A stretch of 64,000 nucleotides of DNA from Erythrobasidium yunnanense. Its lineage: Eukaryota > Basidiomycota > Cystobasidiomycetes > Erythrobasidiales > Erythrobasidiaceae. The notes under the pieces are model-generated. The model was not told where the DNA came from. It did no database searches and saw only the letters and a program-made list of their open reading frames with translations. The position numbers and the translations under genes are program-made. Each line of letters opens with the position of its first letter. The first letter of the stretch is position 1. Positions 11,662 to 24,020 of this stretch are shown one piece after another. The stretch is taken from positions 1,054,001 through 1,118,000 of the forward strand of contig BCJC01000003.1 of the NCBI GenBank assembly GCA_001600175.1, written 5' to 3'.

Positions 11662-13375
11662 TACCCTTCATGTTTCGTGGAGTCGGAATGCCCTGATAAT
11701 GTACCATTGGCGATTCCTGATAAGAGATTTGTCTGATGTATCTTCAGCTCTTCCACCACGAGGACGAGTCTCTTCATCGAAATCTGGTACTGATAGTGAC
11801 TAGCGTGAAGCCTAGCAACTGTCTGACCAAGAAGCTGGCTGCAGCTGGGTGTTTGGAGTTTTGGCCGGACGGAGCTCAGACCTCAGACCTTCCCTTCGCT
11901 CGTACTTGGCTGAGCTTGTTCATACGCTGGCGGTACTCTCTCTTCGAAGGTCCGCTGCGCTGTTTCATTCATGCATCTCGTTGGCCAGCTCGCGTCCAGC
12001 TCCAAGAACCCAGGGCGACTGAACTTGCTGACGTCCTTAGGCGGATTTCGCTGTCGAGGTATTGACCACTTGGTCTCTGCAACGTCGAGCCTTCTTCTCT
12101 CCATCTTCTCGAACACTTCTACCTGGCATCCAACAAAGCAGTATTCGGACGCGCACAGAGCCTTATTTACCCAGCCGGAGTCTGGAGCTGTCATGGACAT
12201 CGCCATAACACAGATTACAGTTGATGCAAATGCGCGAAACGTGGCCAGAAGTTGCGGTGCGATTACGATAGGTTGCCGACCTTCTATACGCGATGCCAAG
12301 AGGAACCCACAACAATTCAGGACGATTGAGCTGAATTCATCGAGGGCTCGTCAAAAGGGTACCGTAATAAGTGCTTGCTGTCGCACTCTACTCACGCAAG
12401 GAAAGAAAAGCATGCACGCCCCCACCACCAACTCACGCCTCGCTGCAGCGAGGTGCCAATAGGCTGTCTATCAGAAGACCAGGAGTTTGGTACATACATA
12501 TCACCGTGATCTTGCAACGATGTACGCTAACGAACAGAGGAGATCTGTCTGAGTGCGACCTAATTTTGGATGGCGCGAGAGCAGCGCCCCGGGAGGAGCC
12601 TTTCCCACTTCAGCCTTCAACGTCGCGTCGGAGCCTCCTGGCTCGGAGAGGAGCTCAACGTCGGATAACTTATCTAGAAAGTTATGTGCCTGCCGCAAGC
12701 ACAGAAATAGGGCAAGGCACGGCGTCTCACGCCGTGGCCCGACGATCCGATGCTAAGGCTTGTTAGCTCCAACCATACGCGATAGGGAATGCTGCTTTCG
12801 TAAGACGGGATGGGATGTGAACGGAACAGTCCTATCATAGGGATGCTGCTGCCACCTCACGGTGACAGAGCTAGCTAGTCGCGGCGTCTTGTCCTCCAGC
12901 CCCCACCTGTTAGCGGAGCTGGGAAAATCTCATAATCAAGGCAACCAGACAGATTGGAGGTTGAGTGTATGTCTTGTCTTTACATCTAACCCTCTCATAA
13001 ATATTGCGAAAACTCGCTTGTTCTACTTTTTCTACTGGTCTAGCAGACAAGCTTTCGCAGCTTCGCTGATCCATCTCCCACTCCCGCCAAGATCGGCGAC
13101 CTGTCAAAAAAGTTCACACACAGGGCCGCTTTTGATCGACCTCGTCAAATCGTCATCTCCTAGGCTTGGGGCTTCCGGACAAAAGCCACCACAGCTACCG
13201 CACAGTAATCTGGACAAATTTGTCGAGCTGGGCTTCGAGGTTGCTTTCTCTCTAACAACTCCTGTCAAGATTGTCTGAATTACAAATAGAAGTTTGGCCG
13301 CCTGACCAATGGAGGCACGCGAATGAACGGCCTTTTGATAGGTGAAGTTCCGCGTAAGAAGCCGCTGTCAATAAT
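11662..13375. other. long intergenic region before the forkhead gene
   Basis: About 1.7 kb holding, on the minus strand, one possible gene (separate entry, 11883-12299) and otherwise only short frames without recognisable content. A plus-strand frame at about 12862-13278 is open but lacks similarity to anything I know and reads like noncoding DNA. Pyrimidine-rich tracts near 13015-13060 could be promoter or leader of the forkhead gene, which would give it an unusually long upstream region, common for transcription factor genes. Confidence 0.4.
11883..12299 (-). CDS. possible hypothetical membrane protein (5' end unresolved)
   Basis: A 139-codon open frame without an ATG at its 5' end. It contains a hydrophobic segment (APQLLATFRAFASTVICVM) then a Cys-containing loop, a charged stretch and a PPAYEQ end, a mix often seen in small fungal membrane proteins. 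The frame stays open to about 12355, and a good donor (gtgagt) lies near 12395 with an acceptor near 12330, so an upstream exon is likely if the gene is real. No family recognised. The alternative is chance. Confidence 0.3.
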   Translation of the reverse strand: MASRIEGRQPIVIAPQLLATFRAFASTVICVMAMSMTAPDSGWVNKALCASEYCFVGCQVEVFEKMERRRLDVAETKWSIPRQRNPPKDVSKFSRPGFLELDASWPTRCMNETAQRTFEERVPPAYEQAQPSTSEGKV

Positions 13376-15113
13376 ATGACACAGATACTCCAGCAAGTCG
13401 TGGTAGGACAGGAAGGATGGGGAAGATACACTTCTAGGGATGCAGAAGTTCCAGTTGATACATCGCACTTCCAACTTCAGCCGCGAATCACATCAACGAT
13501 CTTCAGCTCGGCTGAGCCGGAGCCACTGCCTACCACTGCGCGACCTTGTTCTCCTGACTATTTCACCTTTGCTGCTTCTTTCAGAAGCAATGGTGGAATT
13601 ATTGGTAGTGGTGCTCTACAATCGGATTCCTCGGCTTTCCTCTCGTCGAAATCTCCTATACCTTCTTACAAGACTCACTATGGACAACCTTTCTCTCGCC
13701 GGCTGTCGCTCAACTTGCAGACATCCACATTCCCTGCATACACATACTCAACTTCGACATCAGTCTCCTTGGACTCTCCTGTTTCGCATCCAGAGAGTCT
13801 GACGTACTCTCCGTTGTCGCCATCTACCCCGGCCCTTGGTGACCCCTCAAACTATGCGGCAGTGCTCAAGCCTTTACCCACAAGTGAAGAGCTCCCCTTT
13901 CTTTCGCCGCAACAGAGCCAAATCCTCCAGGAGGCTCACTTCGAGGCTCGCAGGAGAGCCTCGCTGCCTGAGCAGGGCTTATATTGGCCAGCAACGATGC
14001 ACGAGCATAGAAAGGAATCACTTATGGATGCGAATGCGACCATACACTCGACGAGTGCAGCTTCTGCATTCCCACCCGCAACATACTTTCTAGCAGAACA
14101 GCACCCTTCGATAGAAGGCAGCACAGTGGTGGCGAATAACCCCTACACCGAGACTGTATCATCCTCGTACGATGGCCATGGTGAAGAGCATGCTACACAA
14201 TGCGACGCAATCCCTCGGATCATCAGGCCAATCCCGCTCCGGCCCGGTCTAGCGCAGATCCTTGAGGAGTCTAGTACCGAAAGAGTGGTCGAAGAAGACC
14301 TAGACATCCAGGGTCTTTCGCCGCCTTCTTCAGGGATTATCGCGGTGCCAGAGCAGTTTTCGCTCGATGAACCCGATGCGCTAGGTCTACTACATCCCTT
14401 GATCTCCGCTGCATCTCCTACCACTCCATCATCTAGCGACAGCAGGCCTTCCACCTCGGAGAGGGCTCCGTCTGCCAATGCCTTCCGCACTTCTGCCAAT
14501 GCCAAGATCAAACAGCTTGGGACCTGCCCTGCAGATGAAGCGTTCGCTGGCAGTCTGGATGAGCTTAAAAGTTGCGGACAAGAAAAGCCACCCTACCTGT
14601 GGTGGACCTTGATTAGAGCTGCTCTACTCGGGTCGAGCAAAGGGAAGCTGCAGATGGAAACGCTTTGTGCTGTTATCATGGAGAAGTTCCCGTGAGTTGC
14701 GACGTATATCTATGGGTGTGTGAAACGTGCGCTGAAACTATGTTCGCCTCATCTCGATATCCAGATACTTTAGCACAGCTAAAGAAGCAAAGAACTGGAA
14801 GAGCTCGATTAGAAGCGTGATTCACACCAAGCCATGCTTTATCAAGACAGAGTCGAAAGACCGGTCAGTATGGTGGAGCGTCGATGTCAACATCGATCCA
14901 AGGGAGCAGAGACGCGGCCTCAAAAAGCGCAGTTTCAGCACAAGCAGTGCCATCGGTAATGCCAAAAGGCCTGTCTTCGATGCCGCTGTAGATCAGCTCC
15001 GCGAAGAGATAGAAGAGGAGGAAGACGATCCCGAGGAAGGCAGGGCGGAAGACAAATGGTCATCCAGCAGCTACACAGATAGTAGTCCCAAGAAGCGCCG
15101 AAAGACGAATTAG
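13376..15113 (+). CDS. forkhead (winged helix) transcription factor
   Basis: Nuclear DNA-binding protein. Exons 13376-14691 and 14765-15113; intron 73 nt; 554 aa, in phase. Residues 1-400 are a disordered Ser/Thr/Pro-rich region. The forkhead domain runs from about residue 403 to 480: KPPYLWWTLIRAALLGS (helix 1), GKLQMETLCAVIMEKFPYF, NWKSSIRSVIHTKPCFIK (the recognition helix, in place of the usual WQNSIRHNLSLN) and RSVWWSVD (wing 2). The intron splits the domain after the KFP motif. A short acidic run (EEIEEEEDDPEEG) and a basic end (KKRRKTN, likely nuclear localisation) close the protein. The recognition helix departs from the consensus RHNLS, so DNA specificity may differ. Targets unknown. 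Confidence 0.85.
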
Positions 15114-15474
15114 AGAGGCCATCTCCCTACTCCTGCAAACACACTCAGCCCTTACTGCATGCGCCAGCTTCAACAGAGGGTTGTCGGCGCTTGAAAGGCG
15201 CTCGATGCCGGCTGGAACCGCATCAAGACAATGTACACATTCATTCGTATTCGTACCATATACCATTAGTTAGTCATCCGTTCGTGCGATTCCCGAGAAG
15301 ATTGTGATAGATAGCAGTTAAGAAGAGAAGAGAGCCCCCGAAGAAGAAGAAGTTTAACAATATGTGTAGCGTTAGTACATCCATCAGTCACAGTAAGTAC
15401 GTAACAGTAAGAGCTCAGTAGCTGGGCGCCCTGTCTTGTCGTGCTCTTCACCTTTTCCCTTCATGCAGACCGAT
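15114..15474. other. intergenic, forkhead gene to unknown helical gene
   Basis: About 361 bp between co-oriented genes; presumably 3' region of one and promoter of the next. A purine-rich tract lies near 15321-15350. No gene seen. Confidence 0.5.
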
Positions 15475-18383
15475 ATGTCAGGTCGGGAGGAAAGTCAAGA
15501 TTCTAACGCTACGCAAGACGATATTATCCTTTTAGAAGATGAGATCGAAGACCTTGATCCCGCTGTCAGCTCTGATTGGCGACAAGTCGGCCTTTCCCTA
15601 GAAGAGATAGAAAACACTCTGGGATTCGATTTGCCGAAGCAGACATCTCGCAATGTCCTAATACCACTCTCTGAAGCTGTATCGAGCATTTTGGCGTATC
15701 ATTCTGCATGTGGAAGCGCATCCAACGCGCCGGGTCATCCTGCTCTGGAACGCCTCCCATTTGACGACACAGAGCTGCAAAGTATCGGAGATGCACTTAC
15801 AGCCGTTATCGCAACCTTCGACGAGCTACATCATGCTGGCTTGTCGGTCCCCGCTGTTATGACACGTACCTTGTCGCCTGAGGAAGCAAATGTGATGGAG
15901 CGAGTCACGCCCATCCGTAAGTGTCTGAGCCTTTGTATCGGTTTTCAAGGCTTGTTACCATCAACTGCAGTCTCGGAAGAGTTTTTGAGCGCTCTCTTCG
16001 TCGTAAGGAGGACCGTGCGTCAAGAGGTTCAGCAAAGAACACATGCGATCGATCAAAGTCTGGTTGATATGCCATCAATCTTACTGGGCAAGATTATAGA
16101 CTTTGTCGAGGGCAATTCGATAGCGGATCCTGCATCCCGTCTCGGCGCATCATGGCAGAGAGTACTCAACCTCCCGGGCAGGGTTGTTCACCTATTTTCC
16201 ATATAGATCTGTCTCTGATAGCCTGATCTCATAGGTACAAGCGACAAATGGCTGTCAACTCTTCCGAACCTCGACACCAATACTGCTTCAGCGGCAATCA
16301 CCCTTCTCTACCTTCTCCATGAAGTCGCGCCAGCACAACAAACTGGTTCTCATACAAATCAGTGAGTCTATGTGAAGCTCATACACGTTGAAAAGCTTGC
16401 ACATTGTTCTTGGTCAGCCTTCGCGAGGAAATGCGCTACACGGATATGTTATCGCAATTCCTGGCTACGCGGCCAGACTTATACGAGTTACCTCTGGTGC
16501 ATCTAGTGCAGATCACGGTCATGCTCTCGGTGAGTCTGGCTTGCAGTCCATTTCAACAAGTCAAACTCACCTTGTATGGCAGAGTACACATCAGCGAATT
16601 AAGCACTTCACTGGCAAAGGTATGACAGCGCCAGCTTGTATAAATATTCGGCACGAAAGCTTACAATCACAATGTAGCGCCCCATCAACCGGCTCTGTCA
16701 TGGAGTCTTGATGCCTTAAATCGCATTCTCGAGAGTCCGAAGGATACGGAGCTTCTTCTGGCTCACCATGCTGACATTCTGCCATGGCTATTCGAGGAGA
16801 TTGCAAACACTACAGATCCCACGAATCTCTGCAAAAGCATTGTGCGGATCAGTAGCACCCAATGGTGGCAGATGACCAGAGCTGAATTCTCGATACAGCT
16901 ACTCAAGGTTCTCATTCGAGCGGCTCCCCGCGATTGGCAGAAAAGTATGATCTTCGAGAATGCGCAAGATGTTTCAGTCGACAAACCGGACCTTTCGACA
17001 ATACTGAACAACCCAGAGCTCTTTGGTACGATACTCGAAGTTAGCGAGTATTCTTACATCACAGGGTCTATGCCGAAGATTGACACCTTGGTTCAAGGAA
17101 AGTTTCGTCGACAGTATCAGCACTTCGCTTCAAGCAGGATGCGCGTCCGATGAGCTGGAAGCGATCTGTTACGCTTTCATCAGCTTTGCATCCAAGTGCC
17201 CACTAAAACAGAAGACCATATCGGAGCTCGTCAAGAAAGTACTCGAGATTATTTTCAGCGTTCTGGCAGAAGCAGCGACGTCGCTGGCAGCTCTCTCGCC
17301 GGGTATACTCATCACAGGCCACCGTCCAGAGTTGGCTGTTTTACTAACCACGACTTGATAGCCTTATCGCCATTGTTACAAGTACTTTGGCATGCCCCTT
17401 CGCCGATCGTACAGGCCTCAGGAGGAAAGCTGGATCTCAAACAGATGGCTCCCAAACGTCAGTCTGTCTTCACTCTCCGTTGGCGCCGATTGACAAGCAC
17501 TATGCAGTCGCCTTCCAAATCACAACCGACACTCAGGCTCTGAGAACTAAAGAATCGAATGCACAAGCCAGTCGTCTGGAGGATGCCATATACCTCACAA
17601 TTGCCGTTCTGCAGATACTCTGCAGGAGCAGCGATGTTGTTTGTAAGCTAGACTACTTATCGTCGCGAATCGTCAGCTGAACTGGACCTCAATGTTTTAG
17701 CGCAAATTCTCAAGACCCATCATACTATCTCTCATAACCTCGCAAGCATTGTACTGATGCAATTAGAGCAAGATGAATGGAATGAAGACCTGATTCTGTC
17801 AGCAACAAAGCTCTTGAGCCAAATCAACATAAACACCAGAGCAAATAAGGTGGACGAGGTTCTCTTAGGTCTGCTAACAAGCGCTCCCTACTTTCACAGT
17901 CACGAAGATTTGTACTGTATGGCTGGAATCTGGCAAATCACAACCAACGTGCTGACCGCTTACTTCGCAGACGTGATTGCACAGCTGTTCAACACAAACG
18001 TCTCTGCCCTCTGTTCAGAAAATGCGAGTTCAGCGATCTTCGTTGTCGAACATCTCCGAACCAAGTATCTGCAGCTTCATGAGTCGCTAAGATGGAGACC
18101 GATTGTGCTCGAAGCCGGCCTGAGTGCCTTGAATCTATTCCTTCAGGAAGCTTCTCAGGACCAAAGTAGTCTACATCATTCTCTGGGGATCTGAGTCTTT
18201 CAGCTGACGCCTGCTTTAGTCTATCTCTTTGCAGCTTCACCTCTCACCGTCAAGCTTCATCATGTCCTGCTCGATAGCGACAGTTCAAAGAGCACAGCAT
18301 CCCTTCAGGCCGCCAAGCAATCTTTAAGTAAAGTCCTGCAGAAAGCCTTCACCAAACTGCAGAATTTGGGAAAACCGCAGTAG
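15475..18383 (+). CDS. unknown helical multi-exon protein (possible ARM-like solenoid)
   Basis: Not recognised. Start ATG gives MSGREESQDSNATQDD, an acidic leader. Exons I can phase: 15475-15916, 15971-16177, 16235-16361, 16418-16529, 16583-16619, 16678-17025; later coding blocks include about 17065-17300, 17360-17457, 17508-17640, 17700-18165 and the last exon to TAG at 18381-18383. The intron at 16178-16234 needs a GC donor to keep phase. Around 17026-17064 I cannot find a normal intron that joins the two clearly coding frames. The product (roughly 800 residues) is almost wholly helical, Leu-rich, with repeated short helices such as LVHLVQITVML, ILPWLFEEIA, LEDAIYLTIAVLQIL and ALNLFLQEA, suggesting an ARM/HEAT-like scaffold. 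That is structural inference only. 3' end converges on CYC8. Confidence 0.55.
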
Positions 18384-18746
18384 ATCAGCTGTTTCTTTGT
18401 ATCCGGAAAGCACGACTATTGGCCTTCGGAGTGGGCTAGTATACAGCAAAGGTTGCTTTGTGCATTCTAGTAAAGTTGCAGCTGTATTGTACATTTTTCA
18501 TTGGACAGTCGAAGTTGCGAATATGATAACAGATTACGAATCGTTGAAAAGCTTGGCTGATCCCACAGCGTGTCGCAGCCACTCGGCGTTGTGCATCTAT
18601 CATAGTCGAGAGATGAGTTGCCGGCGGCGACGGAGCTGATCCGCCGTCAGGTCCGATAAAGCGAGGTGGAAGTCGTAAGAAGGATGAATGGAGATACCAG
18701 GTGAAGCCAACGTCTTGTAAGACTGACTGCTCGGATAGAGCACTGC
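18384..18746. other. convergent intergenic region
   Basis: About 363 bp between the stop codons of two converging genes; 3' untranslated sequence of both is expected. Nothing else seen. Confidence 0.5.
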
Positions 18747-21700
18747 CTATACGCCAGCGCTTTCGTGTCCAGCTGAGTATTCTCCATTTTCAGGTCGTTG
18801 TTTCTTCATCGGATGGTCGTCGACGGCCGAAAGAGGCCTTTTGAGAGGATACGCGGCTGAAGAATTGCTTGCTGCACCTGCAATGATACCATTGCCTGTA
18901 TGTGGACTGTTTGCCCTTCCAGCCCCAGCTCCTCCTCCGCCTAGAGCACCCGCTAGACCCATAAGCACATTGGCAGTATCTGCATCGTCGTAGTCTTCAT
19001 CTACAGGGCCGCGGCCGTCAGCTCGACGACCTTTGGCGGTAGGCGTCTAGTAGATGAGAAAGCGCTTTTCAGCTTGGAGGAGCTGCAAATAAAGATGTTC
19101 TACTTACCGCTCTTCGACCAGGTACAGCGTCAAGCATAACACTGCCAGCTACTTTGCGTTTCCTGTCTTTCTGCAGCTGTTGTTGCGCACTAGCAGGTGA
19201 AGGTTGGCCATCTTCGCCAGTAAGCGAGTGTCGATGTTTACCGTTTGTTGTTCCGCTTGCAGGCGGTTGTTGCGGGGCTGACGGAGGGTCTCTACCATAC
19301 TGCAGCTGGGTCCCTCTTCCGGAGTAACCTCTTCGTTCAGGTGTATCGCCATTTGAGCGGGATGGTGACATCTCTCTTCTTGAAGCATCGATCTCTCGGC
19401 GCCTTCTCTCCTCTTCTTCTAATGCACGGCGATGCTGTAGCTCTCGTTCATGCATAAGCTCGCGCTCTCGAGGATCATCGTAGCGACTGTCGTACCGACC
19501 ACGAGGGTCATATGGATATCCGGGAGGTGGTGGAGGACCAGAGCCCACAGGGCCACCTGGAGGAGGATATGAGCCTGGAGGACCGTAGTAATCGTATGGA
19601 TTGGGAGGCGGGCGACTCGATCCTGAAGCAGTACGGTTCGGCCCAGGCGGCGCATCGTCATATCCTCGAGAACCAGGTCTTCGAGACGAAGAAGGTGCTC
19701 CTCCAGGTCCGAGAGGTGGATATTCTCTTCCATACGACCTTGTCTCATGGGAAGCGCCAGCGGGAGGTGAATGCAAGGGTGCGCCTCTCCTTCCATCTCT
19801 TTCTCGCTCTCGACTATCGGCCGCTGCCCCACTAGCAGCTGCTGCCCGGTCTCTTCCTCTCATTCTTTCCCAATCAGCTTCTGCACCAGGCGGACCAGCT
19901 GGATAAGGTGCATTTCTCGAAGAAGAGCCGCCGGGAGCACCTGTGTGAGCTGAATACTCGTAGTCTAGCGGCCTCGCCCTAGGTGAGATATTCGGTGATC
20001 CTAGACCGCCTTGCATCGCGTGCCTTGACGCGCCAGGAGGTGGAGGAGGAGGAGAATGCCTATCGTGATATGGCCTAGAGGCACTGCCAGATGGCATTCT
20101 CCGAGGGTCTCCCCGTTCCAGCTCGCCAGCTCTTGCTGAAGAAGAAGAGACGTTATGGCTTAGTCGGGGTCGATCATCTACAGGATGGTGGTGATGCGGG
20201 TGGTGCGAGTGCTGACCAGGATGCGAAGGATAGCCTCCTTGGTCTATGGAGTGTGATGACCCAGGTCGAGTGTATGACGTTCTTCTCAAGCCGTTGTTGC
20301 CATGCTGCATCGATGGAATAGCACCATATGGAGCGCCAGGGTGAGCTGGACCTCCATTGTTGTGCGCACCAGGATAAGGATGATGCGGCTGCTGCTGCAC
20401 CAGCGTCGTTGGGGATGACATGATTCTCGGGTCGTGTTGTTGAGGATGATGCGAGCCGCCTGCTAAAGGCTGATCCGGCGACATTGGTCGGTGTTGGTTA
20501 GCATTCGCCGCTGACAGACTTCGTTGATCCAGATAGACGGGCTTTGCGCCGGAAAGATCGAAATGGATTGACGACCAGCTCTTCGAATCCGGCATGATGT
20601 CCATTGGCGGAGGAGGAGGCGAAGATGTCCCAGATCCAGATCCGCCTGCTCCATTCTCTTCTCCTCCATTACTTCCTCCATTATTATGATTCATGCTCGT
20701 GCCGTTCATCAGTGCATTTTTGACTTCGTTTAGTCTCTTCATCAACTGCGTATTTGATGGATCGAGCTGCACAGCTCGCTGGTATGCATCCGTAGCGTCC
20801 GCCAGCTGATCATGGCATGACTCGTACAGTAATCCCAAGTTCTGCCAGATCTCGGGTATGAAAGGGTGAATCCGGACTGCACGCGTGTAGGCGTCCAGAG
20901 CATCGTGAAACTGGTTGATGTTGAAGTACAGAACGCCAATAGAGCACCAGTAGGCGGGATTCTTACCGTCCCGATAGACCGCTTGTTGGTAGGCTTCGTA
21001 GGCTTTGCCGTAATTGCTGAGCTGCATGAAGGCTCGGCCTAGTAAATACCACGAGAAAGGATCCGAAGAGTCTGCATATCCAAGGCCACTTAAGACGCCA
21101 TTGCTGACTTTTGATCATGGCTGACTCACCATGCTCCAGACTAGCCGTGATGTACTTTATGCATTTCTCGGGATCATGGAAATTTGTGTTCTCTCGCAGA
21201 TAAAGTCCGCCGAGATGTTGTAGTACTTTTGAATGATCAGGCGTCGTCCGAAGTACTCGTTCATAGGCATCTCTTGAAGCCGCGAGCTGAAGTCAGATCA
21301 TAGACGAATTAGGCCAGAGTCTGCTGACGGATTAGGAGGATGCACATACATCTCGCTTGAGCTCCAGCGCGTGCCCGATCTGATACCATACATCTCCATC
21401 TTTAAGGGGCGGAGGAGGCGCATTCATGATATAATGGAAGCACTGCGAGGCGATTCTCACAGTCAGTATCCAGTACGTACGAGGAAGAAGGCTGGAAGGA
21501 AAGGGCCACGCACGTCCAAACTCGCTTCCGCTCGCCCTTGTAGCTTGTATATGATGCCTAGGCGAAAGTAGATCTCTTCTCGTTTATGAAAGTCTGCGAA
21601 GAATCGCACGAATGCAGTCAGTCTCCTAACATGCTCTGCACACCTTGACATTGCGCCTGCGTATGGTAGGGAAGAGACACTCACTGGGATCCAGCTTGAG

Positions 21701-22987
21701 CACGCTCGCAAACGCTTCTTCGGCATGTTCCATACTCCCATATCGATCGTACAGTATGCCTATTCCATACCAGAGCTTCGGGTCGTCCTTCTTGACCGTC
21801 TTTGCGATAGCTTGTTGATAGCAGGAGTATGCTCTTTGCAGATGTCCAATAATGAGCAACGAATGTCCTAGTGCAGACCACAGTTCTCCCGAATGGACAG
21901 TCGTAGTAGTCGAGCTTCCCGTCGTCAAATCACGGTCTTCCGTCTTGTTGATTTCAGAAGAAGGATGGTCTGCTGCGGCCGCTGCGACTGTGCTTTCTTC
22001 GAGCGCGATAGCCCGCTCGCAGTATTCGACTACTTTCGTATAGTTCTCTCTTTCGTGGTAGAACCGCATCAAGCCTACTAGCGCAGGTAAGTAGAGCGGA
22101 TTTTTGGCCAAAGCTTCGCTGAAATACTTGAAGCTCTTTTCGTAGTCTTTGAAATGCAAAGCAATATTCCCGATCTCGGTAATGCACCCGTCGGTAGCTT
22201 CTTCTAGCTTCGCTAACACCCGTGGAAGGTAGAGACTCTTTCGGTCAATATCGAAGTTTTGCTCGCGCGCAGCTTCGAGATTGAGCTGGTTGCCACGCTC
22301 GATGACGGAGCGTATTGTTGCATTGTGCGACTCGACAGACCCGCCAACGGCTGCCATTGCATCAGCTGCATTCGTATTGGCGTTCGCTTGAGCTGCTGCT
22401 GCTGCCGCCGCGGCTGCTTGCGCTTGAGCAGCTGACGCGCTTGCAGGCTGTCCATGATGCGAATGCATTGCCGCTGCAGCCGAATGCAAATGCGGACCTG
22501 CAGGGCCAGAAGGAGGGCCGCCAGGATACGAAGGACCAGCAGCAGAGGAAGGATGGTGGTGGTGATGATGGTGGTGATGCGATTGTTGTTGTTGAGAAGG
22601 AGGATGCTGCGGATGCATGTGATGATGCTGCTGCAGCGCAGGGTTTGCAGGATGGTGGTGATGATGACTATGTTGGGATGGGTTCGCCGGCATGCCAGCT
22701 AGTGTACTACTGCTATTTGCATGTTGTGGCTGTCTGCCGCGCCTGCTGTCTGCTCCTGCTTGCGCTTGTTGATGTTGCTGGGACGAGGACGACGCTATTC
22801 CTGCTGCCGAGTTGGCAGATGGATTGGAAGGGCCGGGATGAAAAGCAGCGATGGGAGTAGTTCTGCCTGTCGTTCCCGTTCTACTGACTATGGGCGCTGG
22901 TGCGTGCGAACTTGTCGCTGCTCCTGGCTGTTGCTGCTGATGTTGGCGGCCTGCAGCAGCTCCTGATCCAGATGCTGCTGGAGGCAT
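18747..22987 (-). CDS. SSN6: Cyc8/Ssn6, TPR subunit of the Tup1-Cyc8 corepressor
   Basis: General transcriptional corepressor subunit; its TPRs bind Tup1 and DNA-binding repressors in the nucleus. Exons in transcript order 22987-21685, 21593-21514, 21442-21350, 21286-21130, 21071-19108, 19046-18747; 3897 nt, 1298 aa, phases close. Residues 1-220 are low complexity, with Gln, His and Ala runs. From about residue 250 come about ten TPR units: ELWSALGHSLLIIGHLQRAY, DPKLWYGIGILYDRYGS, EEIYFRLGIIYKLQGR, DVWYQIGHALELKRD, VLQHLGGLYLRE, DPFSWYLLGRAFMQLSNYGK, NPAYWCSIGVLYFNINQF, EIWQNLGLLYESC. This order and spacing is diagnostic of Cyc8. The C-terminal half is Pro/His/Ser-rich and ends with VDEDYDDADTANVLMGLA and a Lys/Arg patch, a tail conserved in fungal Ssn6. 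Confidence 0.95.
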
Positions 22988-24020
22988 ATTTGGGTTCGCT
23001 GGAGCTGGGATACAATTGAAGAGTGGTTATATTGACTGTAATAGAACGCAGCGACAGGGCAAAGGTGCTGAGCCGAACTCGAGGGTGGATCCGGTCCTGA
23101 AACCTGGTTCTTGATCTCGAGGCGCTAAACTGCGGGAGCGGGTGATGCTGACGAAGAGGACGGGGGGATGCCTCTGACAGCTTTCACTGTTGTTGTTCCT
23201 TCATTGGATCTCTTCTCTTCTCTTATCCTTTGCCAACTGATTGGAGCAAAGGCAAGAGAGGGAAATCTGAAACGAACAAGCTTCGAGTTTGATGACTGGA
23301 TATGGGGATCGATGGAGCAAGACCGTTGGGGGTTAGCGTGATCGCTGTACAACACACGGAACGTACTAGAAACAGTCAGGCCAACAGCCGTTGCTAACGG
23401 TCGTCTGACCTCGTGTGCAGCGGAAAGTCAATTGGAACTCAGGCACGCGGGCTGCAAGCTCCGATCGGTCAGGCACAGAAAGAACTAGACTTGAAGGCAA
23501 GAACTGATACACCGGGCCAGGAATAATGTGTTTTGATGAGTAGATCTGACGCTGAGACACATACGCTGCGTTGATTACGCGCCTGCTCTCCCTTGTTGGA
23601 AGTTTCAGAGACATGGAAAGTCCCCGCTCATATCAGTACAATCTGGGGAGGCGGCCAGGAACAGCCAAACTCAGTGAGCCATCTTGTGTATTATACCACT
23701 TCCTCTGCCGTCAGATATTCGGTAAGAATCGAGCAAAGACATGATCTTGAAGTCCTGAAATGCTTGGTAGACTAAGCAATCTGGGGAAAGTAATGAGAGC
23801 TGGGTTTCAGGAGGAGCGCACGCCTGCCTGGCCAGTAAGGAGATGCAGATTAGTAAGATTTGGCATCTGCAAAGACATCTCAGATAAGTCTTCCTTGATC
23901 CATTAACGGAAAGGAAGAATATTGACAGCTGCCATAGACTTTCGGATTGTCATTTTTTTTAGCCACGACAAAGTCCTAAAAACCTGTCTCGTGATCTACC
24001 TGACTGTGCTGTTCGTATTT
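22988..24020. other. 1 kb intergenic region upstream of CYC8
   Basis: Lies between the CYC8 start and the IFA38 stop, both on the minus strand. Two minus-strand frames (23125-23355 and 23366-23614, the second with a true ATG) are open but have no recognisable content; they could be CYC8 leader or chance. A long promoter/leader is plausible for a global regulator. Confidence 0.4.

Noticed and set aside
13440-14093. Alternative plus-strand frames inside the forkhead gene
   Set aside because: They do not continue into the forkhead domain, and the chosen frame closes with the splice at 14691/14765.
22315-22860. Plus-strand frame rich in Ala, Leu and Asp opposite the start of CYC8
   Set aside because: Antisense of the Gln/His/Ala repeats of CYC8; the composition follows from the repeats.
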